NCBI GenBank assembly: GCA_910585385.1
Contig: CAJUDV010000007.1
Coordinates: 1-64,000, forward strand
Length of the DNA: 64,000 bases
DNA from: an uncultured Oscillibacter sp.
Lineage (GTDB): Bacteria > Bacillota > Clostridia > Oscillospirales > Oscillospiraceae
Direction: 5' to 3'
Every line of letters starts with the position of its first letter. Position 1 is the stretch's first letter. Below, piece by piece: positions 1-8,044 of the stretch. A program made the position numbers and the translations under genes. The notes below the pieces were generated by a model. It saw nothing but the letters and a program-made list of their open reading frames with translations. It was not told the DNA's origin and made no database searches.

Positions 1-95
1 ACCTGGCCAAGAAGATCGAGGAGGAGATGGAGTACCCCGGTCAGATCAAGGTCCACGTTCTGCGGGAGACCAAGGTCGTGGAGTACGCGAAATAA
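1..95 (+). CDS. rny: Ribonuclease Y, C-terminal end (partial)
   Basis: Only the last 30 codons are inside the window (codon phase begins at base 3, stop TAA at 93-95). The tail reads [20 protein letters not shown] and ends in VVEYAK, which matches the extreme C-terminus of RNase Y, the membrane-anchored endoribonuclease that starts mRNA decay in Gram-positives. The KH and HD domains lie upstream of the window. A terminator follows within 45 bases. The assignment rests on a short stretch, but this tail is very conserved. Confidence 0.85.
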   Translation, partial: LAKKIEEEMEYPGQIKVHVLRETKVVEYAK

Positions 96-137
96 TTCTC
101 CGCAACGGACTGCGGAGGCATAAAACGCACGGAACAG

Positions 138-176
138 AAAGCGGCAGTGAACCCCTCACAGCCGCTTTTTGTCTTT
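138..176 (+). terminator. Rho-independent terminator after rny
   Basis: AAGCGGC pairs with GCCGCTT, with an inner GTGA/TCAC extension, and is followed by TTTTTGTCTTTTT. Confidence 0.8.
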
Positions 177-207
177 TTCACTCAATCAATGAAAGGTCGA
201 TGTTTCC

Positions 208-1293
208 ATGAGTATTCAAGGTCTTCACAGCGCCCGTGGCGCGGCAGAGCGCCGCGCCGCCCCCGCGGGTCCGGCCCGGACGGCGGGCGCGTCCTTCCGG
301 GAGCAGCTGACCCGGACCTCCGCCTCCGTCACAGGTCCCGCGTTCCACCTCCGGATGCCCGGGGAGAACACCGTCTTCTCCGGAAACCGCATCGGCAGGA
401 ACAACACCGCCCAGGAGATCTACGCCGAGTACACGGCGGACTCCACCTCCGAAAACCCCGTCGTCCGCGTCACCGGCACGTCGGACAGCGGGCCGTACAG
501 CTTCACCTGCCGCGTCAATGACATTGACCCCTCTAACGCCTCTTTCGTCGAGATGGCGGCGCTGTACGGCCACCTGGTGAAAACCGGCGCGTACAAAAGC
601 GCCCTGGGCGGCGGCGTGCTTCCCACCGGACTGGAGACCGGCGATGTCACCGTAAAGCGGGACTACCTCAGCGCCATTGAAGGCCACCAGTACGACCGTC
701 ATTTCGGCGGCGTATGCAGGGCCCAGGCCGCGGAGCTCTTGGCGCTCTACCAGCCCTATGCCTCCGGAGCTTCCGCCCAAAGCGCCGCTCCCCAGGACCG
801 TGCCTCCCCCCTGCGGGAGGACCCCCTGGACACTCTGAATGACGCCCGGCTTCTGCTCCTCCAGCGGACGGAGGAGGGGCAGGAGTGGAAGAAGGAGCAG
901 GAGGAGTGGGACCGGCTGATGAAGTGCCTGGACAGCTGGATCGACGCCCTGCGGGACGCGGCGGAGCGGGAGAGGGAGGATCGTTCCGGCGGCGTCACGG
1001 CGGCGGGCGGCGAGGCCCTGCTGTCCATGTACCGGAACCTGATCGCCGGGGCGGCCTGGGGAGAGGCGGCGGACAAAGACGCGGAGGGCCTCCTCTCCGT
1101 CCTGACGGAGGCCCAGGCGGCGCTGCTGGAGCGGCTGAAAGAGGATCGGGCCTCCCAGGAGGAGCGGGAGGACTGGGCGGACCTGCTGAGACGCCTGGAT
1201 GCCTGGATTGAGGCTCTGCGGGAGGAGACCGGCCTGGCCGGCGAGGTGGAAGGGACTTTCCCTTTAAAGGAGGCCGCCCCGGCGGAGCCATGA
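208..1293 (+). CDS. Hypothetical protein with a duplicated C-terminal helical unit
   Basis: This 361-residue protein is not recognised. The start follows a GAAAGG ribosome binding site. There is no signal peptide or membrane segment. Residues 1-35 are Ala/Arg-rich and look disordered; residues 45-180 form a soluble domain (VTGPAFHLRM near 41-50, YAEYTAD near 72-78). Residues 211-250 and 301-340 are diverged copies of one unit, each ending in LD-W-I-(D/E)-ALR (LDSWIDALRD and LDAWIEALRE). The gene stands alone between two terminators, so context gives no hint of function. Confidence 0.7.
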   Translation: MSIQGLHSARGAAERRAAPAGPARTAGASFREQLTRTSASVTGPAFHLRMPGENTVFSGNRIGRNNTAQEIYAEYTADSTSENPVVRVTGTSDSGPYSFTCRVNDIDPSNASFVEMAALYGHLVKTGAYKSALGGGVLPTGLETGDVTVKRDYLSAIEGHQYDRHFGGVCRAQAAELLALYQPYASGASAQSAAPQDRASPLREDPLDTLNDARLLLLQRTEEGQEWKKEQEEWDRLMKCLDSWIDALRDAAEREREDRSGGVTAAGGEALLSMYRNLIAGAAWGEAADKDAEGLLSVLTEAQAALLERLKEDRASQEEREDWADLLRRLDAWIEALREETGLAGEVEGTFPLKEAAPAEP

Positions 1294-1353
1294 CGGATGA
1301 GGCCGCCCGGGTGGCGGATAAGTGGGGGAAGGATGAAAAACGGCTTATGGAAG

Positions 1354-1387
1354 AGCGCTCTCCGGATTTCCGGAGGGCGCTTTTTTC
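1354..1387 (+). terminator. Rho-independent terminator
   Basis: GCGCTCTCCGG / CCGGAGGGCGC stem (one G-U pair) with an ATTT loop, followed by six T. It ends the transcript of the preceding hypothetical gene. Confidence 0.85.
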
Positions 1388-1463
1388 GCTGCCGCAGCGC
1401 GGGAAGGAGTTAAAAGGAGTTGAGGGCCAATGCGAACTCGCGGAGACAAAGGCCGCGGCGCTC

Positions 1464-1493
1464 TTGACAGTTCCCGTGTTTATGTGGTATAGT
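1464..1493 (+). promoter_or_regulatory. Sigma-A promoter for the thrS leader
   Basis: TTGACA at 1464-1469, an 18-bp spacer and TATAGT at 1488-1493. Transcription would start near 1500, directly before the T-box leader. Confidence 0.8.
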
Positions 1494-1499
1494 ACCACC

Positions 1500-1737
1500 T
1501 GAAATCAGCGTTGACGGAGAAGAAACCGCAATGCGCCGCGCAGAGAGGGGCCCATTTGGTGCGAGGGTCCCGCGGCAGGCGGCGGCTGTACCACTCCCGA
1601 GCCGCCCGGGACGACCGGGACGGGGCCGCCCGTTACAGCGGACGCGAGCGGCGTTCCCTTGGGAGCGCAAGCAGGGTGGAACCGTGGAATACGACTTCGT
1701 ATCCCACCCCTGAGAACATCAGGGGCGGGATTTTTTA
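1500..1737 (+). promoter_or_regulatory. T-box riboswitch (threonine) with terminator
   Basis: The T-box core AGGGTGGAACCGTGG lies at 1673-1687. Its UGGA bulge would pair with an uncharged tRNA ending in U-CCA, which fits the tRNA-Thr discriminator base. A Stem I-like region carries GGTGCGAG near 1558-1565 (distal-loop-like) and ACC at 1590-1592, a Thr codon followed by A and the best candidate specifier. The terminator is ATCCCACCCCTGA / TCAGGGGCGGGAT (1701-1731, one mismatch) followed by six T. Uncharged tRNA-Thr should favour the antiterminator and induce thrS. The T-box call is firm; the exact specifier is an inference. Confidence 0.92.
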
Positions 1738-1766
1738 TCCCTACCCCGAGTACAAGGAGGATTATT

Positions 1767-3527
1767 ATGAGCGAGGAAAACAATCTGTATACCTTTGAGA
1801 ACGAGACCTACCGCAAGACCTACTGGCATACCTGTTCCCATGTGCTGGCCCAGGCCATGAAGCGGCTTCACCCGGAGGTGAAGCTGGCCATCGGCCCCAG
1901 CATCGACAACGGCTTCTACTACGACTTCGACACCCCCGAGCCCTTTACAGAGGGCCAGCTGGAGGAGCTGGAGGCCGAGATGCGCAAGATCTGCAAGGAG
2001 AAGCTGAAGCTGGAGCGGTTTGAGCTGCCCCGGCAGGAGGCCATCCGGTTCATGGAGGAGCGGGGCGAGCCCTTTAAGGTGGAGCTGATCAACGACCTGC
2101 CGGAGGACGCCGTCATCTCCTTCTATAAGCAGGGGGATTTTACAGACCTCTGCGCCGGCCCCCACCTGGATTCCACCGGCCGCATCAAGGGCAATGCCAT
2201 CAAGCTCACCGCCTGCAACGCCGCCTACTGGCGGGGTGACTCCAGCCGGGAGACCCTCCAGCGGATCTACGGCGTGGCGTTCCCCAGGAAAGACGAGCTG
2301 GACGAGTACCTCCAGCGCATCGAGGAGGCCAAGCGCCGGGACCACCGGAAGCTGGGGAAGGAGCTGGGCCTCTTCATGATGGCCGACGAGGGCCCGGGCT
2401 TCCCCTTCTTCCTGCCTAAGGGCATGGTGCTGAAAAACACGCTGCTGGACTACTGGCGGCAGTGCCACAAGCGATACGGCTACGTGGAGATCGCCACCCC
2501 CATCATCCTCAACCAGGACCTCTGGCACCGCTCCGGCCACTGGGACCACTACAAGGACAATATGTACACCACGGTCATTGACGGCGAGGATTACGCTGTC
2601 AAGCCCATGAACTGCCCCGGCGGCATGCTGGTGTACAGGAACGAACCCCACTCCTACCGGGATCTCCCCCTGCGCATGGCGGAGCTGGGCCTGGTGCACC
2701 GCCACGAGATGAGCGGCGCCCTCCACGGCTTGTTCCGGGTCCGCTGCTTCACCCAGGACGACGCCCATATCTTCATGACCCCGGACCAGATGAAGGACGA
2801 GATTAAAAACGTGGTGAGGCTCTTTGATGAGATCTACTCCACCTTCGGCCTGACCTATCAGATTGAGCTCTCCACGATGCCCGAGGACCATATGGGCGAC
2901 GAGGCCGTTTGGAAGTTCGCCGAGGACACGCTCCAGGCCGCCATCACCGAGATGGGCAAGGATTTCATCATCAACGCCGGAGACGGCGCCTTCTATGGAC
3001 CCAAGCTGGACTTCCACCTGTCCGACTCCCTGGGCCGCACCTGGCAGTGCGGCACCATCCAGCTGGATATGCAGATGCCTGAGCGCTTTGAGCTGGAGTA
3101 TGTAGGCGAGGACGGCGAGAAGCACCGGCCCATCATGATCCACAGGGCCCTGCTGGGCTCCATTGAGCGCTTCATCGGCGTCATCACCGAGCACTTCGCC
3201 GGGGCCTTCCCGGCCTGGCTCAGCCCGGTGCAGGTGAAGACCCTGACCATTACAGACCGGGCCAACGGCTACGCCGCCGAGATCGCCGCCGCCCTGGACC
3301 GGGCGGGCTTCCGGGCGGAGACCGACGTGCGCAACGAGAAGATCGGCAAGAAGATCCGGGAGGCCACCCTGGAGAAGATCCCCTATATGCTGGTGGTGGG
3401 CGACCGGGACATTGAGAACGGGACCGTCTCCGTCCGGCACCGCAGCGGCGAGGATCTGGGGGCCATGTCCCTGGACCAGTTCCTGGAGCTGCTGGGCAGA
3501 GAGGTGGCCGCGAAGGAGCGGAAATAA
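1767..3527 (+). CDS. thrS: Threonyl-tRNA synthetase, TGS-less form
   Basis: This class II synthetase attaches threonine to tRNA-Thr. ATG 1767 follows AAGGAGG after the T-box terminator; an in-frame extension to 1659 would run through the leader and is rejected. The 586-residue product begins almost directly with the editing (SAD) domain: H21 and H25 of the HxxxH motif, C129 and H133 in CAGPHL. Class II motif 2 (FRVRCFTQDDAHIF) and motif 3 (MIHRALLGSIERFIG) and a C-terminal anticodon-binding domain follow. The approximately 60-residue N-terminal TGS domain of E. coli-type ThrRS (642 residues) is absent; I believe this shorter form occurs in other Clostridia. Expression is controlled by the T-box. 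Confidence 0.97.
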   Translation: MSEENNLYTFENETYRKTYWHTCSHVLAQAMKRLHPEVKLAIGPSIDNGFYYDFDTPEPFTEGQLEELEAEMRKICKEKLKLERFELPRQEAIRFMEERGEPFKVELINDLPEDAVISFYKQGDFTDLCAGPHLDSTGRIKGNAIKLTACNAAYWRGDSSRETLQRIYGVAFPRKDELDEYLQRIEEAKRRDHRKLGKELGLFMMADEGPGFPFFLPKGMVLKNTLLDYWRQCHKRYGYVEIATPIILNQDLWHRSGHWDHYKDNMYTTVIDGEDYAVKPMNCPGGMLVYRNEPHSYRDLPLRMAELGLVHRHEMSGALHGLFRVRCFTQDDAHIFMTPDQMKDEIKNVVRLFDEIYSTFGLTYQIELSTMPEDHMGDEAVWKFAEDTLQAAITEMGKDFIINAGDGAFYGPKLDFHLSDSLGRTWQCGTIQLDMQMPERFELEYVGEDGEKHRPIMIHRALLGSIERFIGVITEHFAGAFPAWLSPVQVKTLTITDRANGYAAEIAAALDRAGFRAETDVRNEKIGKKIREATLEKIPYMLVVGDRDIENGTVSVRHRSGEDLGAMSLDQFLELLGREVAAKERK

Positions 3528-3541
3528 CCGGTATGGCGCGG

Positions 3542-3574
3542 GAGGCGCGGGCAGTCGGCCCGCGCCTCTTTTTC
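3542..3574 (+). terminator. Rho-independent terminator after thrS
   Basis: GAGGCGCGGGC / GCCCGCGCCTC, an 11-bp perfect stem with AGTCG loop, followed by TTTTT. Confidence 0.9.
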
Positions 3575-3732
3575 ACGCCGGCGCCCCTGGGAGAGGAGCG
3601 GAGCTTCCGCCTCAGGCGGGAAACGGCGCCGCGGTTTTGCAGGATTTCTGTGAGAGTTATGCAAAAGCGGGGGCAAAATGAAGGAACGGCAGTATAAACT
3701 TGCAGAAAAGGCCTGAAATCTCAAATCTGTAC

Positions 3733-3761
3733 TTGAAAAATGAAGGAGAAACTGTTATACT
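3733..3761 (+). promoter_or_regulatory. Sigma-A promoter for the TRAP-TAXI operon
   Basis: TTGAAA (3733-3738), 17-bp spacer, TATACT (3756-3761), about 50 bases upstream of the binding-protein start. Confidence 0.7.
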
Positions 3762-3810
3762 ATGCAGCATAGGCAAGATCATGTATCAAAATAGGAAAAG
3801 AGGATTTGTG

Positions 3811-4818
3811 ATGAAAAAGATTCTGTCTCTTCTGACGGCCGTCACCGTGATGGTCGCCGCGCTGGCCGCCTGCGGCGGCAACTCCGGCGGTTCCGGCAGC
3901 GGTGACAAGGGCGCGGCCGCTGTGGACACCAACACCGTGGCTGTTGGCGCCGTGGTCATCGCCCGGGACGACATCCCCGAGGCCGACATCTACGCCCTAG
4001 TCTCCGCCATCTTTGAGAACAAGGACGCCATTACCGAGCAGCACGCCAAGGGCGGCGAGCTGGACCTGGATTTCGCGTCCTCCGTCACCAGCGTTCCCTA
4101 TCACCCCGGCGCCGCCAAGTACTTCTCTGAGAAGGGCAAGGACGTGGCCGCCGTGAAGGACGGCGCCGGCGCGGGCGAGTCCAAGGCCCTGACCTTCGGC
4201 ACCGGCGGCGAGTCCGGCACCTACTATGGCTTCGGCGGCGTGCTGTCCAGCTACGTCTCCAACAACACCGGCGTCTCCGTCACCGCCGTCACCTCCGGCG
4301 GCTCCAAGGCCAACATCGAGGATCTGGCCGCCGGCGACGTGCAGCTGGGCTTTGTCCAGTCCGACGTTATGAGCTACGCCTACAACGGCGAGCGTCTCTT
4401 TGACAGCGCCGTCACCGGCTTCTCCGTGGTGGCCGCCCTGTATATGGAGCAGGTTCAGATCGTCACCACCAACCCCGACATCAAGTCTGTGGCTGATCTC
4501 GCCGGCAAGTCCGTCTCCATCGGCGACCGGGGCTCCGGCGTGTGGTTTAACGCGGTGGACGTGCTGGGGGCCTACGGCATCGACCCCGACAGCGGCATCA
4601 GCCCTGTGTTCCAGGGCTTCAGCGACAGCGCCGAGAGCCTGAAGGACGGCAAGATTGACGCCGCCTTTGTGGTGGCCGGCGCGCCCACTACCGCCATTGT
4701 GGACCTGGCCACCTCCAAGCCCGTGTACCTGGTGGGCCTGGACGAGGAGCATACCAACGACTTGCTGGCTGCCTCCCCCTATTACAGCGCCTACACCATC
4801 CCCGCCGGGACTTACTGA
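3811..4818 (+). CDS. TAXI-family TRAP solute-binding lipoprotein, apparently circularly permuted
   Basis: ATG 3811 follows AAAGAGG. The 335-residue precursor has a lipoprotein signal with lipobox LAAC (Cys21), so it should be anchored outside the membrane and pass substrate to the permease downstream. Usual TAXI order is FGTGG...GTYY near the N-terminus and, at the C-terminus, IPAGTY, a TVAV strand, a PE-x-x-(I/V)-YA helix and a PYHPGAAKYF motif. Here NTVAVGAVVIARDDIPEADI (41-60) and VPYHPGAAKYF (95-105) come first, directly after the lipobox; LTFGTGGESGTYYGFGG (127-143) follows, and the protein ends at IPAGTY. All TAXI segments are present in a rotated order in one open frame. Substrate is unknown. 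Confidence 0.88.
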   Translation: MKKILSLLTAVTVMVAALAACGGNSGGSGSGDKGAAAVDTNTVAVGAVVIARDDIPEADIYALVSAIFENKDAITEQHAKGGELDLDFASSVTSVPYHPGAAKYFSEKGKDVAAVKDGAGAGESKALTFGTGGESGTYYGFGGVLSSYVSNNTGVSVTAVTSGGSKANIEDLAAGDVQLGFVQSDVMSYAYNGERLFDSAVTGFSVVAALYMEQVQIVTTNPDIKSVADLAGKSVSIGDRGSGVWFNAVDVLGAYGIDPDSGISPVFQGFSDSAESLKDGKIDAAFVVAGAPTTAIVDLATSKPVYLVGLDEEHTNDLLAASPYYSAYTIPAGTY

Positions 4819-4873
4819 GAGAGCCCGTTCAGGGGCCGTTAAAATTCCCAGTCCGGAGGAGATTCCATCCGGC

Positions 4874-4896
4874 AAGGGCCGCGTAATGCGGCCCTT
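4874..4896 (+). other. Intercistronic hairpin between binding protein and permease
   Basis: AAGGGCCGC / GCGGCCCTT with GTAAT loop and no T-run. It may stabilise the upstream mRNA or reduce read-through, raising binding protein over permease. The role is inferred. Confidence 0.5.
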
Positions 4897-4979
4897 GCTG
4901 TGTTGAAAGGGCGGTGAAGCCTCCGCTTTACGCCTTTTCAAAACAGCAAGAGAGATTTCAATCGAGGAGGTTTCACCCT

Positions 4980-7010
4980 ATGAGCGAGAAAGACAAGAAC
5001 GCCCTGCCGGGCGTGGAGACCGGCACGGCGGCGGAGATGGACGAGGTCATGCGCAAGTACGACCGGGAGTCCGCCACCCGCATCTGGGAGGGAACGCCCA
5101 AGGCGGTGGTCAGCGTGATTACGGCGCTGTTCTCCCTGTACTGCATTTGGTCCACCCTGTGGAGCACGGCGGACCTGGCCATCCGCCTGTCGGCCTTTCT
5201 GGGCCTGATTATTATCATGGGCTATCTCAACTATCCTGTCCACAAGGGCCACGTGACGCCCAACTCCATGCCCTGGTATGACGTGGTGCTGATGCTTTTG
5301 GGGGCGGGGTCCTTCTTCTACTACTGTGTGAACTACAAGAGCCTGGTGATGGTCATCACCAGCGCCGCCAAGATCGACCCCTTCGGCGAGAACGCCATTG
5401 ACGGGGCGTGGCTCTATATCATCCTGGGCATCGTGGGCATTTTGTGCCTGGCGGAGCTGTGCCGCCGGTGCGTGGGCCTGCCCATCCTGTGCGTGGTGGG
5501 CGCGCTGATGATCTACACCTTTGCCAGCGGACAGAGTCTGGCCCGGGTGATCTACACCCTGTTCTACGGCACCTCCGGCGTCATGGCCACCCCCATTCAG
5601 GTGTGCGCCAAGTTCATCGCCGTGTTCATCATCTTCGGCTCCTTCCTGGAGCGCACAGGCATCTCCAGCTTCTTCATCGACCTGGCCAACTGCGCGGCGG
5701 GAGCCTCCTCCGGGGGCCCTGCCAAGGTGGCGGTGATCTCCTCGGCCCTGTGCGGCATGGTCTCCGGCTCCTCCGTGGGCAACACGGTGACCACCGGCTC
5801 CGTTACCATCCCCATGATGAAAAAGACCGGCTACAAGGGGGAGTTCGCCGCGGCGGTGGAGGCCGCGGCCTCCACCGGCGGACAGATCATGCCCCCCATT
5901 ATGGGCGCCGCCGCCTTCCTCATGGCGGAGTATATGGACACCACCTACGCCACCGTTGCCCTGAAGGCCATTCTTCCGGCCCTGCTGTACTTCACCGGCA
6001 TCTTCCTGGCCGTCCACCTGGAGGCCAAGCGCCTGGGGCTCCAGGGCATTGCCCGGGACCAGCTGCCGAAGTTCCGCCTGCTGATCCGCAGCATTTACCT
6101 GCTGATCCCCCTGGTGGTGCTGGTGTGGCTGGTGTCCACCGGCGCCCGGACTCTCCAGTTCTCCGCCGCCATCGCGATTGTGCTGACCATTCTGGTGAGC
6201 CTGCCCAACATCTTCCGGGACAGCCGCGCCCAGCACGGTGAGGGCTTTGCCGTCCACGCCGGCAAAGAGGTGGCCACCATGATCGCCTCCTCTCTGGAGG
6301 CCGGCGGCCGGGGCTGCATCACCGTGGCGGTGGCCTGCTCCATGGCCGGCATGGTGGCGGGCTGCATCACCGTGACAGGTCTTGCGTCCAAGCTGGTCAG
6401 CGCGGTGGTAAACATCAGCCGCATGATTCCTAATGAGGCGCTGGCGCTGTTTATCGCCCTGTTTTTAACCATGCTGTGCTGCATCGTGTTGGGCATGGGC
6501 GTGCCCACCACCGCCAACTACTGCATCATGGCTTCCACCTGCGCCCCCATTTTGATCACCCTGGGTATCGGCAAAATTCCCGCCCACTTCTTTGTGTTCT
6601 ATTTCGGCATTGTGGCGGATATTACGCCCCCTGTGGCCCTGGCGGCCTACGCCGGCAGCGCCATCGCCAAGTCCAACCCCATGAAGACCGGCGTCAACGC
6701 CACAAAGCTAGCCATCGCCGCCTTCATCGTGCCCTATATCTTTGCCTTCAACCCCGCCATGCTGCTGGTGGACACCGGCCCTGTGGACGTGGTTGTCATT
6801 GTGGTCTCCTCCCTCATCGGTCTCTTCGGCGTGGCGGCGGCCCTCAACGGCACGCTGTTCCGCAGGATCAATCCCCTCTTCCGGCTTTTGCTGGTAGCGG
6901 GCGGTCTGAGTATGATGTTCCCCGGCTTTGTCAGCGACATTGTCGGCCTGGTGCTGGTGCTGGGGGTTGTGGCCATGCAGAGGATGGGCGCCAAAAGAGC
7001 CGCGGCCTGA
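4980..7010 (+). CDS. TRAP transporter 4TM/12TM fusion permease
   Basis: ATG 4980 follows GAGGAGG. The 676-residue protein has a hydrophilic N-terminus of about 45 residues followed by many hydrophobic segments. It matches the fused small (DctQ-like) plus large (DctM-like) membrane subunit typical of TRAP-TAXI systems, which use an ion gradient. Recognisable stretches are CGMVSGSSVGNTVTTGSVTI and STGGQIMPPIMGAAAFLMAE in the large-subunit half and GMGVPTTANYCI later. It is cotranscribed with the TAXI receptor; the pair is complete apart from the receptor's unusual order. Confidence 0.93.
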   Translation: MSEKDKNALPGVETGTAAEMDEVMRKYDRESATRIWEGTPKAVVSVITALFSLYCIWSTLWSTADLAIRLSAFLGLIIIMGYLNYPVHKGHVTPNSMPWYDVVLMLLGAGSFFYYCVNYKSLVMVITSAAKIDPFGENAIDGAWLYIILGIVGILCLAELCRRCVGLPILCVVGALMIYTFASGQSLARVIYTLFYGTSGVMATPIQVCAKFIAVFIIFGSFLERTGISSFFIDLANCAAGASSGGPAKVAVISSALCGMVSGSSVGNTVTTGSVTIPMMKKTGYKGEFAAAVEAAASTGGQIMPPIMGAAAFLMAEYMDTTYATVALKAILPALLYFTGIFLAVHLEAKRLGLQGIARDQLPKFRLLIRSIYLLIPLVVLVWLVSTGARTLQFSAAIAIVLTILVSLPNIFRDSRAQHGEGFAVHAGKEVATMIASSLEAGGRGCITVAVACSMAGMVAGCITVTGLASKLVSAVVNISRMIPNEALALFIALFLTMLCCIVLGMGVPTTANYCIMASTCAPILITLGIGKIPAHFFVFYFGIVADITPPVALAAYAGSAIAKSNPMKTGVNATKLAIAAFIVPYIFAFNPAMLLVDTGPVDVVVIVVSSLIGLFGVAAALNGTLFRRINPLFRLLLVAGGLSMMFPGFVSDIVGLVLVLGVVAMQRMGAKRAAA

Positions 7011-7228
7011 TTAAAAGTGCCGCTGAGTTCAGGCGAATTACCCGGCATTGCGGTTTGGAAGCGGCTTGTAGGCCCTGTTTGAAAAATGTCAAAACGCCCA
7101 AAGGGCGGATCTCTTTCCGCCGCTTTGCGTTGGTTTTCCTTGCCATAGACAAAGTATGGCAGCGTCAAACCGCAGGAGTTCCGCGGCGGGGCCCTGGAGA
7201 GGTTTTCAAAAATCCTAATAGACAAATT

Positions 7229-7263
7229 GGACCGCGCCTGATCTCAGGCGCGGTCCTTTGTTT
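7229..7263. terminator. Bidirectional terminator shared by convergent genes
   Basis: GGACCGCGCCTG / CAGGCGCGGTCC with ATCT loop, followed on the plus strand by TTTGTTT. The stem includes the last codons and stop of the minus-strand gene ending at 7244, so the hairpin doubles as coding sequence. Confidence 0.8.
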
Positions 7264-7807
7264 CTAGAGTCTGGAGGCCGCCGGAGAGATAGAAGTCCTT
7301 GAAGTCCTCCAGGGAGACATTATTCCGGCGGAGAAAACGGACAATTCGCTCCGCCCGGGCCAGGTCCTCCGTAATGGCGGGGAAAGAGGCCCAGACCTGG
7401 GAACTCTCCGTGTGGATGATAACCCCATAGCGCCGGCTGGCGTAGTCATACGTGATCTGATAGATAGAGCTGCCGTTGGCCTGGCTGTCCCACAGATACC
7501 GGGCCACTGCGGAGATAAAGCTGTCCGGGGTTGGCTTTTCCACCAACTCCCTGCGGTAGTACTCCCGCAGGAGGAGACGGCTCTCCGGCCGGGCCCAGAT
7601 GTCGTCCACCGCCCGGGCAATAGAGCGGTAGATGGTCTCCGGGTTCTGCTTGCCGCAAACATCCACAAGTTCCCGGCACAGCCGGTCCATGCTGGAGGGC
7701 ATGGGCTGTGTTTTAATGGCCTCCTCAATGGCGTAGTGCAGCAGGCCATAGCCCTCCCAGCTCCCGTGGTTCGCGAGCTCTGCCAAAATCTGTGAGAGAT
7801 CTTTCAT
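7244..7807 (-). CDS. Spo0A C-terminal-domain DNA-binding protein without receiver
   Basis: The start MKDLSQ at 7807 is preferred because AGAAAGG lies at usable spacing; 7816 is the alternative. The 187-residue product has no phosphoacceptor domain. Residues about 15-70 match the Spo0A effector-domain pattern: GYGLLHYAIEEAI, then LCRELVDVC, then ETIYRSIARAVDDIW, corresponding to Spo0A's LYPxIA...VERAIRHAIExAW. The remaining ~115 residues are unassigned. Expected to bind DNA; targets and signal are unknown. Phased TGAC repeats in its upstream region suggest autoregulation. Confidence 0.75.
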   Translation of the reverse strand: MKDLSQILAELANHGSWEGYGLLHYAIEEAIKTQPMPSSMDRLCRELVDVCGKQNPETIYRSIARAVDDIWARPESRLLLREYYRRELVEKPTPDSFISAVARYLWDSQANGSSIYQITYDYASRRYGVIIHTESSQVWASFPAITEDLARAERIVRFLRRNNVSLEDFKDFYLSGGLQTLETKDRA

Positions 7808-7847
7808 CTCTGTCATCCTTTCTCTGTCTTTGGATGTATACAGAATA

Positions 7848-7911
7848 TGACAAATTTCCCCAGTTTTCCGCACTTGTGACTGCATATGACAGACTCTGAC
7901 AAAAGTTGACA
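7848..7911 (-). repeat. Helically phased TGAC (TGTCA) elements upstream of the Spo0A-like gene
   Basis: TGAC occurs at 7877, 7887, 7897 and 7907, exactly 10 bp apart, and again at 7848, 29 bp away. Read on the minus strand these are (T)GTCA cores resembling half of the Spo0A box TGTCGAA. The spacing puts all copies on one face of the helix. Confidence 0.65.
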
Positions 7912-7991
7912 CAGCCGCGGGATCTGCCGGTGAAAAAATGAGGGGGGGGAGAGGGCGCGGACCCGCCACGGCTGGCGGCGGATGGGGGGAT

Positions 7992-8033
7992 AAAAAATCC
8001 CCCATTTCCGGGTTGGAGCCCGAAAATGGGGGG
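7992..8033 (-). terminator. Rho-independent terminator of the symporter operon
   Basis: On the minus strand CCCCCATTTTCGGG pairs with CCCGGAAATGGGGG (G-U and minor mismatch), followed by ATTTTTTAT. Confidence 0.85.
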
Positions 8034-8044
8034 AAAACGCGGAA

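Noticed and set aside
1719..3440. 573-residue ORF antisense to thrS
   Set aside because: It mirrors the codon pattern of thrS on the other strand, has no SD and resembles no family. High GC makes long shadow frames common.
3811..4818. TAXI gene as two fused gene fragments or a frameshifted copy
   Set aside because: A single open frame contains every expected TAXI segment once, with one lipobox and a normal length; rotation explains it better than truncation.
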